From Actinomycetota bacterium (GTDB lineage: Bacteria > Actinomycetota > Actinomycetes > Streptosporangiales > Streptosporangiaceae), in assembly GCA_019240215.1 (NCBI GenBank), contig JAFAYQ010000069.1, forward strand, positions 62,001 through 126,000: 64,000 nucleotides of DNA, written 5' to 3'. Below the pieces are notes generated by a model. That model saw only the letters and a program-made list of their open reading frames with translations, was not told where the DNA came from and did not search any database. Shown one piece after another: positions 33,181 to 41,787 of this stretch. Position numbers and translations under genes: made by a program. Within the stretch, counting starts at the first letter, position 1, and the number at the start of each line of letters is the position of its first letter.

Positions 33181-34241
33181 GCAGGAGCCGGATGAGCGGC
33201 GGGGTGGGAAGCCGCCCGGACCTGGAGCAGCGCTACCGGCGGGTGCTGCGGATGCTGCCCGGCTACTACCGGGACGCCTGGGAAGAGGACATGATGGCCG
33301 CGTTCCTGGACAGCTGGCTGACCGGTGACCCGGACACCGACGCGCGCGTGCTCCGGTTCTGCCGCCCCAGCCTGCCCGAGCAGGCCAGCGTGGCCGGGCT
33401 GGCGGCCCGGCTCTACCTGGGCGGGGCGGGCGCGCCGCGCCGCTACTTCGCCTGGGGCCAGGCGGTGCGCGGGGCGGTGCTGGCGGTGCTGCTGGCCAAC
33501 GCGCTGCTGGGGCTGGGCCAGCTGCTGTTCCTGGCCCGCAGCCGCAACCTGATCGGCTGGCTGCCGGTGCCGCCGGGCGGCGGCGGGACCACGGTGTCGT
33601 ACCTGATCGGCGGCGCCTGGGTGGCGGCCTTCCTGGCCCTGGTGCTGCGCGACTACCGCAGCGCCCGGGCCCTCGGGGGCCTGGCCGCGGCGGCCAGCCT
33701 CGCCCTGCTGATCAACGCGCAGGTCACCGGCATCGCGGTGTCGCCGGTGGCGTCGTGGGCGCACTGGGTCCTCATCGAGGCGGTCCCGGTGCTGGCGCTG
33801 GCCGCGTTCCACCGGGACGCGCCGCCGCCCGCGCGGCGGGCCTGGCTGCTGGCGCTGGCCGCCTGCTTCCTGCTGGTGCTGCTGCCGCTGCTGGCCCTCG
33901 AGGAGAGCGGCCACCAGGCCTGGGTGCCGGACAACCCCGGGGTCGGCTGCCTGCTGGTCAGCGTGGTGGGCCTGGCGCACGTACCCCGGGCCTGGTCGGG
34001 CCGGCCCGACAGCGGCGTCTGGTCGCTGACCGTGGTGCTGCTGGCGGCGGTGGCCGGGCTGGACCGGATCGCCTCGCTGACCCTCTACCGGCCGGACCCC
34101 CACCTGATCAAGGTCGGGCTGGTCGAGCTGCTGATCCTGGCGGTGGCCAGCGGCCCGGCCGCGCTGGACGCCGGGCGCGCCCAGATCGCCCTGTCACCCC
34201 CATCGTCGCCGTCGTCGCCGTCGGCCCCGGGGCTCGGATGA
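33177..34241 (+). CDS. Polytopic membrane protein coupled to PadR
   Basis: 354 residues. The cytoplasmic N-terminus LEQRYRRVLRMLPGYYRDAWEEDMMAAFLDSW is the HAAS-like motif usual in proteins encoded after padR genes. It is followed by about eight membrane segments (AVLAVLLANALLGLGQLLF, VSYLIGGAWVAAFLALVL, ALGGLAAAASLALLI, WVLIEAVPVLALAAF, WLLALAACFLLVLLPLLAL and others). The end is a Ser/Pro tail. ATGA overlap with the lipoprotein gene. Function unknown, likely envelope-related. Confidence 0.8.
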   Translation: MSRSRMSGGVGSRPDLEQRYRRVLRMLPGYYRDAWEEDMMAAFLDSWLTGDPDTDARVLRFCRPSLPEQASVAGLAARLYLGGAGAPRRYFAWGQAVRGAVLAVLLANALLGLGQLLFLARSRNLIGWLPVPPGGGGTTVSYLIGGAWVAAFLALVLRDYRSARALGGLAAAASLALLINAQVTGIAVSPVASWAHWVLIEAVPVLALAAFHRDAPPPARRAWLLALAACFLLVLLPLLALEESGHQAWVPDNPGVGCLLVSVVGLAHVPRAWSGRPDSGVWSLTVVLLAAVAGLDRIASLTLYRPDPHLIKVGLVELLILAVASGPAALDAGRAQIALSPPSSPSSPSAPGLG

Positions 34242-34816
34242 AGCCGGCCACCGGGGCGGCCGTCGCCGTCACCGTGACCGGGCTGGTGCTGGCCGTGGCC
34301 GCCTGCGGCCAGGCGCTGCCGATCGGGCCGGCCCCGGCCCCCACTCCGGCGCCAAGCCCGCTGGCGGCCACCATCGTCATGCAGCCGGGGCTCGGTCAGC
34401 CCGCGGCCGGCCGCACCTGCCCGGCCGGCCAGGTCAAGCTGACCGGGCCGGGCGTCCCCACCGCCACCGCCGGAAGCTACACCAGCACCGCCATGTGCTT
34501 CCGTAAGCTGGGCCAGCCGGTCACGTTCACCACCGCCGGGGTCACCGTGTACCAGCAGCCCGCGGGCACCCAGCCGGTCAAGCACCCCGCCCAGTGGGAG
34601 GTCCGCATCACCCTGCCCGCGGCCGAGGCGGCCGAGCTGACCACGGTCACCACCAAGCTGGCGGGCACCAAGGACCAGCTCGCCACCATCGTGGGCGGCC
34701 AGACCTGGGGTGTTCCGGTGGTGCTGCACCCGCTGACCGGCGGCGAGTTCGTCATCGGTACCGGCAGCAAGAGCCAGGCCCTGCAGTACCAGCGCGAGCT
34801 GCTCAAGCCGTCCTGA
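34238..34816 (+). CDS. Lipoprotein with SecDF P1 head-like domain
   Basis: 192 residues. Signal with lipobox: VTGLVLAVAACGQ, Cys at about 23, then a Pro/Ala linker. The mature part WEVRITLPAAEAAELTTVTTKLAGTKDQLATIVGGQTWGVPVVLHPLTGGEFVIGTGSKSQALQYQREL has the repeat seen in SecDF P1 head subdomains (VPVV-PLTGG-FVIGTGSK-QAL). No other Sec gene is near, so it is a stand-alone surface protein. Third gene of the padR operon by a 4-nt overlap. Confidence 0.75.
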   Translation: MKPATGAAVAVTVTGLVLAVAACGQALPIGPAPAPTPAPSPLAATIVMQPGLGQPAAGRTCPAGQVKLTGPGVPTATAGSYTSTAMCFRKLGQPVTFTTAGVTVYQQPAGTQPVKHPAQWEVRITLPAAEAAELTTVTTKLAGTKDQLATIVGGQTWGVPVVLHPLTGGEFVIGTGSKSQALQYQRELLKPS

Positions 34817-34842
34817 CCGGCCGGGCGGTCACCGAGGGCCGG

Positions 34843-35500
34843 TCACCGGCCGGTGCCCTGGCCGCGGCGGGTACGCATGAGCCGGGTTGCGACCGCCGGG
34901 CCGGCCGCCCAGATCGCGTAGGCCCAGGGCGTGAAGAACGCGACCGGGATCGAGACCAGGAAAGAGCCGATCGTGGCGTAGCGGGCCAGGCTGTCCGGAT
35001 GGCGGGCCGACTCGGGCGCGTCGTCGCGCAGCAGGTGCTCCTGGGCCAGCTCGTTGCTCAGCCGCACCAGGCAGATCGAGGCGATGGCCTGGACCAGCGC
35101 GTAGATAGTGAAGCGGACAACGAAACCGCCCGTCCCGGCCAGCGTCCGGGCCGCGAACGGGGTCAGCACCACCATCAGCAGCCAGATCATGTTGATCCCG
35201 ATGACCTTGTCGCTGATCCGGTTCACGTACCGGAAGATGGCCCGGTGCGAGCCCCAGTACCCGCTGATGACGACGAAGCTGATGATGAAGGCGAAGGATG
35301 ATGAAGGCGAAGTAGGCGGGCCAGTGGTCGCCGAGGAAATCGAGGATCTTGCGGTTGCTGGCGTTCGGGATGTCCGGTATCGGCAGGTCCAGGGCGAGCA
35401 GGGTGATGGCGATCGCGACCACGGCGTCGGAGAAGAAGGCGACGCGGTCGGCGGCCTGGGCCTCGATCTCGGGAGACTCGGGCGGCTCAGTGGCGGGCAT
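34843..35500 (-). pseudogene. TMEM175/DUF1211-type potassium channel protein, frameshifted by a 16-bp duplication
   Basis: From ATG 35500 the frame reads MPATEPPESPEIEAQAADRVAFFSDAVVAIAITLLALDLPIPDIP ... HWPAYFAFII. The RxxxFSD motif and following helix are the TMEM175 signature. At 35281-35312 a 16-bp unit is duplicated, after which FAFIISFVVISGYWGSHRAIFRYVNRISDKVIGINMIWLLMVVLTPFAARTLA continues in another frame to the stop at 34843. Removing one unit restores a single frame of about 213 residues with six membrane helices. Either inactivated, switchable or misassembled. Confidence 0.85.
35281..35312. repeat. Perfect 16-bp tandem duplication that breaks the channel gene
   Basis: GATGATGAAGGCGAAG twice in direct succession. 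Length is not a multiple of three, so the gain of one copy shifts the frame. On the minus strand each copy codes part of FAFII. Confidence 0.95.
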
Positions 35501-35517
35501 GGGTGAGATTGTGCCGT

Positions 35518-35562
35518 AAAGGGCCGCTGCCACCTGGGCACACCGGGTGGCAGCGGCCCTTT
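35518..35562 (-). terminator. Strong terminator hairpin after the GH3 gene
   Basis: Perfect 17-bp stem (AAAGGGCCGCTGCCACC at 35518-35534 paired with 35546-35562) with an 11-nt loop, lying 8 bp after the GH3 stop on the minus strand and ending in TTT. It isolates the GH3 transcript from the channel gene downstream. Confidence 0.8.
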
Positions 35563-35569
35563 AACCGGA

Positions 35570-38500
35570 CTATTGGACGACCGACCAGATAAACGTGGCG
35601 GTGCCGGAGACCCCGGCCGTGTCGGTCGCGGTCACCGTCACCGTGTAGGTCCCCAGCGTGCTGCTGGACCCCGAGATCGTGCCGTCGGCGGCGATGGAGA
35701 TGCCGGGCGGCAGCCCGCTGGCCGTGTAGCTCAGGGTCTGGGCCGAGTTGGAGTCGACCGCCTGCATCGCGAACGCCACCGACGCGCCCTTGGGGCTGCT
35801 GTAGCCGAACGGGTTGACCACGCCGACGGTCTCGGCCCCGGGCGCGCCCGAGTTCGGGGTGACGTTGGCGCTGACCGCGGTGTTGGCGGCCGAGACGCCG
35901 GCCCCCGACGTGCCCGCCGCGACCTGGCCGGTCAGCTCGTGGGCGAGGCTGGTCGTGCCGGTCAGCGGCAGGCTGGCCGAGGAGTCACCGACCGCGATCG
36001 AGTAGCTGCCGGCCTGCGCCTCCCAGGCGTTGTCGGCCGCCGACCACGAGGCCAGCTGATGGATGGTGAGCGGGAACGACACGGTCGTGCTCGCCCCCGC
36101 GGCCAGCGACACCCGCTGGAACCCGGCCAGCTGATGCGGTGGGTCCTGGCTGGCGGCCGGGTCGCCGACGTAGAGCTGGGCCACGTCGGCGCCCGCCACC
36201 GACCCGGTGTTGGTGACGGTCGCGGTCACCGTCGCCTGGCCGTCGGCGCTGAACGAGCCGACCTTGAGGTTCGAGAACGAGAACTTCGTGTACGAGAGCC
36301 CGTACCCGAACGGGAACAGCGGGGTGATGTTCTGCGACTGGTACCAGCGGTAGCCGATGTTCACGCCCTCGCTGTAGGTCACCCCGGTCGAGGTGCCCGG
36401 CCACTGGGCGGTGGTCTGGGCCGGGACCTGGCTGAGGCTGGCCGGGAACGTGACCGGCAGCTTGCCGGACGGGTCGGCGGTGCCGAAGATCAGCGCGCCG
36501 AGGGCGGCGCCGGTCTCCTGGCCGCCGTACCAGTTCTCGAACACCCCGGCCACCGAGCCGAGCCACGGCATCACCACCGGGCCGCCGCTGTTGATGACCA
36601 CGATCGTGTTCGGGTTGGCCGCGGCCACCTGGGAGATCATCGACTCGTCCGTGCTCGACAGGTCGAGCGAGGTCAGGTCGCTCTCCTCGCCCTCCGGCAG
36701 GCTGACCACGACGACCGCGTCGGTGGCGGCCTTGGCCGCCGCCACCGCCTGGGGGAGGTCGGTGGTGCCGTTGTCGTCGCCGGCCGTGTAGGTGACCTTG
36801 ACGTTGGATCCGGCCGCGTTCTGGATGCCGGTCAGCGGCCAGACCGTGCTGGAGCCGTTGACCGAGCCGCTGCCACCGCCGGAGATCTCGACCCCGGCCC
36901 CGCCGTCGGTGCCGATGACCGCGATCGACTCGTTGCCGGCCGGGTTCAGCGGCAGCAGGCCGTTGTTCTTCAGCATGACCGTGCCCTCCTCCCCCAGCTG
37001 CAGCGCGGTCTGCGCGTGGGCGGCGGTGGCGACGCTGGCCGACAGTGACCCGGACGCCGGGTTGTCGAACAGGCCGAAGGCGAACATCTGGGTCAGGATC
37101 CGGGCCACGTCGGCGTTCAGGGTCTCCTGGTTCAGGGTGCCGTTGCCGAGGTCGGTGGACACGTCGCTGGCGTTGGAGAACGGCATCGCGATGTCCATGC
37201 CGCCGACCAGGTCGGCGACCGCGTTGCCGGCCGCGCCCCAGTCGGAGACCACGAAGCCGCCCGAGTTGGCCTGCTCGTCCAGCCCGTCCTGCAGCATGTC
37301 GGCGTTGGCGCAGGACGGGTTGCCGTTGACGACCGCGTACGAGCACATGAACGAGGCCGGCGCCACCTGCTCGGTGGCGGTCTGGAACGGGGCCAGGTAC
37401 AGCTCCTCCAGCGCCTTCTGGCTGACGGTCTCGTTGTTGCTGCCGTTCGGGTACTGCTCCTGGTCGTAGGCGGCCACGTGCTTGACGTCGGCCATCACGC
37501 CCTGGCTCTGCAGCCCGTTCACCTCGGCCGAGGTGATCTGGCCGGCCAGGTAGGGGTCCTCGCCGTAGGTCTCGTAGGTCCGGCCCCAGCGCGGGTCGCG
37601 CACCAGGTTGGTGGTCGGGCCGAGCGAGATGTTCACGCCCTTGCCCGCGAACTCGGCCCCCATCGCGGCGCCCTCCTGCTTGACCAGGGCCGGGTCGAAG
37701 GTGGCGGCCGCGTCCTCACCGTCCGGGAACGCGGTCACGTTGCCGTTGCCGTCGCCGACCCCGTTCGGGCCGTCCTCCATGTTCAGCGACTTGATGCACA
37801 GGTTGGGGATGGCGTTGACCTGGCCGATGTAGCTGGACCCGCCGTCACCGGAGGCCAGCGTGACCTCCTCGGCCTGGTCCATGGTGTTGAGCACCTGCTG
37901 GACCCGCTGGGCGACCGGCGCGGTCGAGCCGACCCACGGGCAGGTGCCGTTGCCGCCGTTGCCGTTGCCGCCGGTGACCGGCGCGGTGGTGGTGAGGCCG
38001 TAGACGTCGAACTCGAAGATCGAGTACCCGAACTGGGTGCCGCGGGCGGTGCCGTACATGCGCACGTAGCGGGCGGTGACCGAGACCGGGATCGTCTGGC
38101 TCCCGCCCGAGCCGGTCGTGGTCGAGTACACCGTGGTCCAGCTCGAGTTGTCGTTCGACACCTGGACCTGGAACGCGGTGGCGAAGGCGGCCTCCCAGAG
38201 GATGCCGATGCTGCAGATCTGCTGCTGCGAGCCGAGGTCAACCTCGAGCCACTGCGGGTCGCTGGCCGCGCTCGACCAGCGGGTGCCGGGGTTGCCGTCG
38301 GTGGCGTCCTGAGCCGGGTAGTCGGTCGCGTCCTGGGTCGAGGAGGCGGTCGTCGGCTGGTCCAGCGCCAGGTCCTGGGTACCGCAGTAGGTGGTCGGGC
38401 CGGTCCCGCCGGTGCCGCCGCCCCCGCCGCTGGTGCCCTGGGTGATGGCGAAGTAGTGGAAGTTGAAGCCGTTGGAGTCCTGGTCGACGGTCAGCGTCTG

Positions 38501-39628
38501 GGTGCCGGCCGGCAGGGTGACGCTGGCGGTGACGGTGGCCCAGGTCTGGTACCCGCCGGTGTTGGGGACGGCCACCGAGCCGGTCAGGTTGGTGCCGGTC
38601 GCGGCGGTGACGTGCAGCGCGTCGGTGATCCCGTAGGGCGAGGCCACCCGGAAGCTGATCGTGTAACTCCCCGAGGTGGCGACGTTGACGGTGTAGTTGA
38701 ACCACTGCCCGGGGTTGGTCCAGCCCAGGTCGTAGCCGCCGCCGGCCGCGCTGGTGTCCTGGGTGTCGGTGGTGGCCTCCAGGTCGACGCCGTCGGACCG
38801 GTAGCTGTTGGCGGTGCCGTTGGCGGCGGTGACGTTGTAGGCGACACCCTGGCCGCCGGTGTCGTAGTTGGCCCCCTGAATGGTGCCCGGGACCGCGGCC
38901 GGGGTCCCGCCGAACGGCCCGGTGGTACCCGAGCCGCCGCCGCTGCTGCCGGAGTTCAGGGCGAACGCCATGAAGTGGAAGTTCCAGCCGTTGGAGTCCT
39001 GGTCGACGGTGAGCGTCTGCTGGCCGGCCGCGAGCTTGATGCTGGCGGTGACCGTCGTCCAGGTCTCGTACCCGCCGGTGTTGGGCACCGCGACCGGGCC
39101 GGTCAGGTTGGTGCCGGCCGAGTTGGCGATGTGCAGCGCGTCGGTGATCCCGTACGGCGACGACAGCCGGAAGGCGACCGTCCAGGTGCCTGCGGTCGCC
39201 ACGTTGACGGTGTAGTTGAACGACTGCCCGGCCGTCGTCCAGCCGATGTCGTAGGCGCCACCGGCCGGGCTGGTGTCCTGGGTGTCGGCCGTGTTCTCGA
39301 GGTCGACGCCGTCGGACCGGTAGCTGTTGGCGCTCCCGTTGGCGGCGGTGACGTTGTAGGCGACGCCCTGGCCGCCGGTGTCGTAGTTGGCCGCCTGCAC
39401 GGTGCCGGGCAACGCGGCGGCCGTCCCGCCGAAGGGGCCGTCGGCGGCGGCCTTGGCGCTGCTGACCAGGCTGGCCGCGCTGGCCAGGCCGACCGACCGC
39501 TGCAGACCGGTCACCGCCGTCACGGCCGCCAGGAGCGCGAGAGCAAGGGCGATCGCGCGCCAGCGGCGGCGCTGCGGCCTGACCCGCAGGCCCTCGGACA
39601 GTACGCGGCCGGCCCGTCGCTCACGCAT
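35570..39628 (-). CDS. Secreted multidomain glycoside hydrolase family 3 protein with carbohydrate-binding modules
   Basis: 1352 residues from ATG 39628 (GGGAG upstream). A signal or anchor lies at about 23-45 (WRAIALALALLAAVTAVTGL). Two near-identical CBM6-like modules follow at about 64-225 and 237-396 (GQGVAYNVTAANG, SYRSDGVDLE, NFHYFAI), then an F5/8-type C (discoidin) module at about 416-545. The GH3 N domain spans about 570-850 with DPRWGRTYETYGEDP, VKHVAAYDQE and the nucleophile in GFVVSDWGAA (Asp about 796). The GH3 C domain is at 880-1120, an FN3-like domain at about 1165-1240, and a putative Ig domain closes the protein. It probably releases glucose or xylose residues from plant or fungal polymers outside the cell. 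Confidence 0.93.
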   Translation of the reverse strand: MRERRAGRVLSEGLRVRPQRRRWRAIALALALLAAVTAVTGLQRSVGLASAASLVSSAKAAADGPFGGTAAALPGTVQAANYDTGGQGVAYNVTAANGSANSYRSDGVDLENTADTQDTSPAGGAYDIGWTTAGQSFNYTVNVATAGTWTVAFRLSSPYGITDALHIANSAGTNLTGPVAVPNTGGYETWTTVTASIKLAAGQQTLTVDQDSNGWNFHFMAFALNSGSSGGGSGTTGPFGGTPAAVPGTIQGANYDTGGQGVAYNVTAANGTANSYRSDGVDLEATTDTQDTSAAGGGYDLGWTNPGQWFNYTVNVATSGSYTISFRVASPYGITDALHVTAATGTNLTGSVAVPNTGGYQTWATVTASVTLPAGTQTLTVDQDSNGFNFHYFAITQGTSGGGGGTGGTGPTTYCGTQDLALDQPTTASSTQDATDYPAQDATDGNPGTRWSSAASDPQWLEVDLGSQQQICSIGILWEAAFATAFQVQVSNDNSSWTTVYSTTTGSGGSQTIPVSVTARYVRMYGTARGTQFGYSIFEFDVYGLTTTAPVTGGNGNGGNGTCPWVGSTAPVAQRVQQVLNTMDQAEEVTLASGDGGSSYIGQVNAIPNLCIKSLNMEDGPNGVGDGNGNVTAFPDGEDAAATFDPALVKQEGAAMGAEFAGKGVNISLGPTTNLVRDPRWGRTYETYGEDPYLAGQITSAEVNGLQSQGVMADVKHVAAYDQEQYPNGSNNETVSQKALEELYLAPFQTATEQVAPASFMCSYAVVNGNPSCANADMLQDGLDEQANSGGFVVSDWGAAGNAVADLVGGMDIAMPFSNASDVSTDLGNGTLNQETLNADVARILTQMFAFGLFDNPASGSLSASVATAAHAQTALQLGEEGTVMLKNNGLLPLNPAGNESIAVIGTDGGAGVEISGGGSGSVNGSSTVWPLTGIQNAAGSNVKVTYTAGDDNGTTDLPQAVAAAKAATDAVVVVSLPEGEESDLTSLDLSSTDESMISQVAAANPNTIVVINSGGPVVMPWLGSVAGVFENWYGGQETGAALGALIFGTADPSGKLPVTFPASLSQVPAQTTAQWPGTSTGVTYSEGVNIGYRWYQSQNITPLFPFGYGLSYTKFSFSNLKVGSFSADGQATVTATVTNTGSVAGADVAQLYVGDPAASQDPPHQLAGFQRVSLAAGASTTVSFPLTIHQLASWSAADNAWEAQAGSYSIAVGDSSASLPLTGTTSLAHELTGQVAAGTSGAGVSAANTAVSANVTPNSGAPGAETVGVVNPFGYSSPKGASVAFAMQAVDSNSAQTLSYTASGLPPGISIAADGTISGSSSTLGTYTVTVTATDTAGVSGTATFIWSVVQ

Positions 39629-40090
39629 GGCGACTCCCAAGTTCCCACAAATTCAAAACTTATGTTAAGTCGTGATTTAAGCACTGGCGGTGGGGGCGGT
39701 CAAGGGGTTGCGGGCAGTGCGGGCCGGGGCGCCGGCCGGTGCGGGCCAGGGCACCGGCGACAGGGGCGCGGGCGGTACCAGGCCACAGGATCTGGGCGGT
39801 GCCAGGCCAAGGCCTGCGGACGGGCCGGCCAGGGACCTGCGGGCGGAGGATCGGGTCAACTGCTCACGGCGGCAGTGGAGACGATGCCGGCGGACTCCTG
39901 CGCGCCGGGCGATCGCGATTCCCGGACGGGCTGGAATAGTCCTGGCCACCCTCGCGTTCTTATCCCCTGTCGGTGCGTTAGTGTCCCCCGGGCTCAACTC
40001 ACTGCCTTCATGGAATACCGTCCGGCTGGAGCCATGTTGTGCCTTTCGCCGTGAGGCGACCTGCGCATCGGCGGCACGCCCTCGCGAGCG

Positions 40091-40273
40091 TCAGCTCTCG
40101 GGGGCGCTGTCATGTCCGGGGGCAGTGTCGCGGCGCAGGCGGCGGCGGACGACCTGGCGGGCCAGGTCCAGCACGGCCGGATCGTCGTGCAGGACGAAGC
40201 TGGCGTCGGTGGCCAGCATGATGCCGTTGAGCTCGAGCGCGCTGGCGGGGGTCCTCGACGAAGGCGCGACCAC
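40091..40273 (-). CDS. Possible small ORF or gene remnant
   Basis: 60 residues from GTG, no ribosome site: SALELNGIMLATDASFVLHDDPAVLDLARQVVRRRLRRD. Third positions are nearly all G or C and the composition is protein-like, so it may be a real small gene or the end of a lost one. Family not recognised. Confidence 0.3.
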   Translation of the reverse strand: MVAPSSRTPASALELNGIMLATDASFVLHDDPAVLDLARQVVRRRLRRDTAPGHDSAPES

Positions 40274-40302
40274 CTTCAGCTACTGACCGCCCGCAGGAGC
40301 TA

Positions 40303-40319
40303 CTGCAACCTTCCTGCAA
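40303..40319 (+). promoter_or_regulatory. SARP-type direct repeat before NTF2-APH-methyltransferase operon
   Basis: CTGCAA at 40303-40308 and again at 40314-40319, an 11-bp period, 50 bp before the first start codon. SARP proteins bind heptamer repeats with 4-bp gaps upstream of -10. The same repeat occurs at 45857-45874. Confidence 0.55.
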
Positions 40320-40369
40320 GGCCTCCCGGTGACCATGGCCGCAGACCATGAGCTCATCGGGAGGCCGCT

Positions 40370-40768
40370 ATGCCATCCTCATCCGCTGTCGACCGGTTCC
40401 TGACCGCCATCCAGACCGCTACCATCGGCGAGTGTGACGCCTGGAGCGCCGACGCGACGCTGGACGCGACCGTGCCCAACTGGCGGCTGCACGCGACCGG
40501 GGCCGACGCGATCCGCGCCGAGTACGCCCGCTGGTTCGCCGACCCCGGCCAGTTCGGCGAGTTCCAACGGTGGCCCGTCCGCTCCGACGGCGGCCCGACC
40601 GAGATGGTCGAGTACACGCTCAGCTGGACCGAGAACGGTGTGCCGCACGCCGGCCATCACGTGCACCTGCTCACGGTGCGGGATGATCAGATCGTGGCGG
40701 ACACGGTGATGTGCGGCGGCCGCTGGCCGGCCTCACTGCTCGCGGAAATGGAGCTGGCTGATGCCTGA
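40370..40768 (+). CDS. NTF2-like (SnoaL-type) protein
   Basis: 132 residues, ATG with GGGAGG 7 bp upstream. VDRFLTAIQTATIGECDAWSADATLDATVPNWRLHATGADAIRAEYARWFADPGQFGEFQRWPVRSDGGPTEMVEYTLSWTENGVPHAGHHVHLLTVRDDQIVADTVMCGGRW is the alpha+beta cone fold of SnoaL-like proteins, which include cyclases, isomerases and binding proteins. It overlaps the phosphotransferase gene by 8 nt and is the first gene of the operon. Confidence 0.88.
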   Translation: MPSSSAVDRFLTAIQTATIGECDAWSADATLDATVPNWRLHATGADAIRAEYARWFADPGQFGEFQRWPVRSDGGPTEMVEYTLSWTENGVPHAGHHVHLLTVRDDQIVADTVMCGGRWPASLLAEMELADA

Positions 40769-41786
40769 CACGCTGCCTCCCCAAGTGCTCGCCGACGTGG
40801 CCGAGCTGGTGGCGGGCGCGACCGAACGGGCCGAGCTGGCCGGGGCGGCCGGGAAGTCCGGGGCCCGCCTGGAACGCCTGGTTATCGACGGTCAGTCGTA
40901 CGTGCTGAAGCACCTTGACCTGGCCGAGGACTGGACCATGCGGGCGTCGGGCTGCCTGCGGGGCGCGCCGCTGGAGGCCTGGGAGCGCGGCCTGCTGGAA
41001 CGGCTGCCGGCCTGCTTCAACCAGCCGATCGTGGGGGTCGCCCGGGAGGAGGCCGGCGGCCGGGCACCCGCGGGCGGGTGCGCCCTGCTCATGCACGACG
41101 TGTCGCGGTGGCTGGTCCCGGTCAGCGATGACCCGATCACCCTGGACCAGCATGAGCGGTTCCTGCGGCACATGGCCGCGCTGCACGCCGCGTTCTGGGC
41201 CTGCGGCGACGACTGCGACGTGGTGCCGGTGATGCACCGCTACCTGGAGCTGTCCCCGTGGCTGGCGGCCGCCGAGGCGGCCGTCGGCTCCGCCCACCTG
41301 GTGCCCCGGCTGGTGGGCGAGGGCTGGCCCCGGCTGGCGGCGGTGGCCCCGGCGGCAGCCGCGGTCGTGACCCCGCTCGCGCAGGATCCGGGTCCGCTGG
41401 TCGCGGCGCTGGCGGCCACCCCGCAGACGTTCGTGCACGGCAACTGGAAGCTCGACAACCTGGGCACCGACGACTCGGGCCGGACGGTGCTGCTCGACTG
41501 GGAACAGCCGGGACGCGGCGCGCCGCTGTCCGATCTGGCCTGGTACCTGGCCATCAACTGCCGCCGCCTGCCCCAGGGCAAGGACGACGCGATCGCCAGC
41601 TACCGCGCGGCGCTGGAGGAACAGGGGATCCGGACCGAGCCGTGGTGGGACCGGCAGCTGGCGTTGTGCCTGCTGGGCGCCCTGGTCCAGTTCGGCTGGG
41701 AAAAAGCGCTGGGCGGTTACGACGAGGAGCTCGCGTGGTGGGAGGCGCGGGCGGTCGAGGCGGCCCCGCTGCTGAAGTCCGGCTGA
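40761..41786 (+). CDS. APH-family phosphotransferase with altered catalytic loop
   Basis: 341 residues. RLVIDGQSYVLKHLD has the ATP-site lysine (about 54). The catalytic loop reads FVHGNWKLDNLG (about 221-232): in APH enzymes the position after HG is the catalytic base Asp, here Asn. LLDWEQPGRGAPLSDLAWYL supplies the metal-binding Asp. The Asn may lower or abolish transfer, or Asp two residues before the final Asn may serve instead. Follows the NTF2-like gene by overlap and precedes a methyltransferase gene by one base. Confidence 0.82.
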   Translation: MPDTLPPQVLADVAELVAGATERAELAGAAGKSGARLERLVIDGQSYVLKHLDLAEDWTMRASGCLRGAPLEAWERGLLERLPACFNQPIVGVAREEAGGRAPAGGCALLMHDVSRWLVPVSDDPITLDQHERFLRHMAALHAAFWACGDDCDVVPVMHRYLELSPWLAAAEAAVGSAHLVPRLVGEGWPRLAAVAPAAAAVVTPLAQDPGPLVAALAATPQTFVHGNWKLDNLGTDDSGRTVLLDWEQPGRGAPLSDLAWYLAINCRRLPQGKDDAIASYRAALEEQGIRTEPWWDRQLALCLLGALVQFGWEKALGGYDEELAWWEARAVEAAPLLKSG

Positions 41787-41787
41787 C

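Larger units (their letters stand above)
39629..40369. other. Long spacer between GH3 and SARP-linked genes
   Basis: 741 bp. Left end (39640-39690) is AT-rich and should hold the GH3 promoter. 39690-39850 is GC-rich with loose repeats of GCGGGCC/CAGGGC type and no convincing frame. 40091-40273 holds a possible small minus-strand ORF. 40303-40319 holds a SARP-type direct repeat. No RNA gene is recognisable. Confidence 0.6.

Noticed and set aside
34837-34851. GGCCGGT-C-ACCGGCC as a bidirectional terminator between convergent genes
   Set aside because: Loop too short, no U-run, and such GC palindromes are frequent in this DNA.
37478-40054. 858-codon plus-strand frame opposite the GH3 gene
   Set aside because: Antisense to a gene with clear domains; translation is V/G/R-rich with no family motif. 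A GC-bias shadow.
39690-40286. 198-codon plus-strand frame in the long spacer
   Set aside because: Low-complexity G/R/A start, no ribosome site, no family similarity; the opposite strand has a better small frame in the same region.
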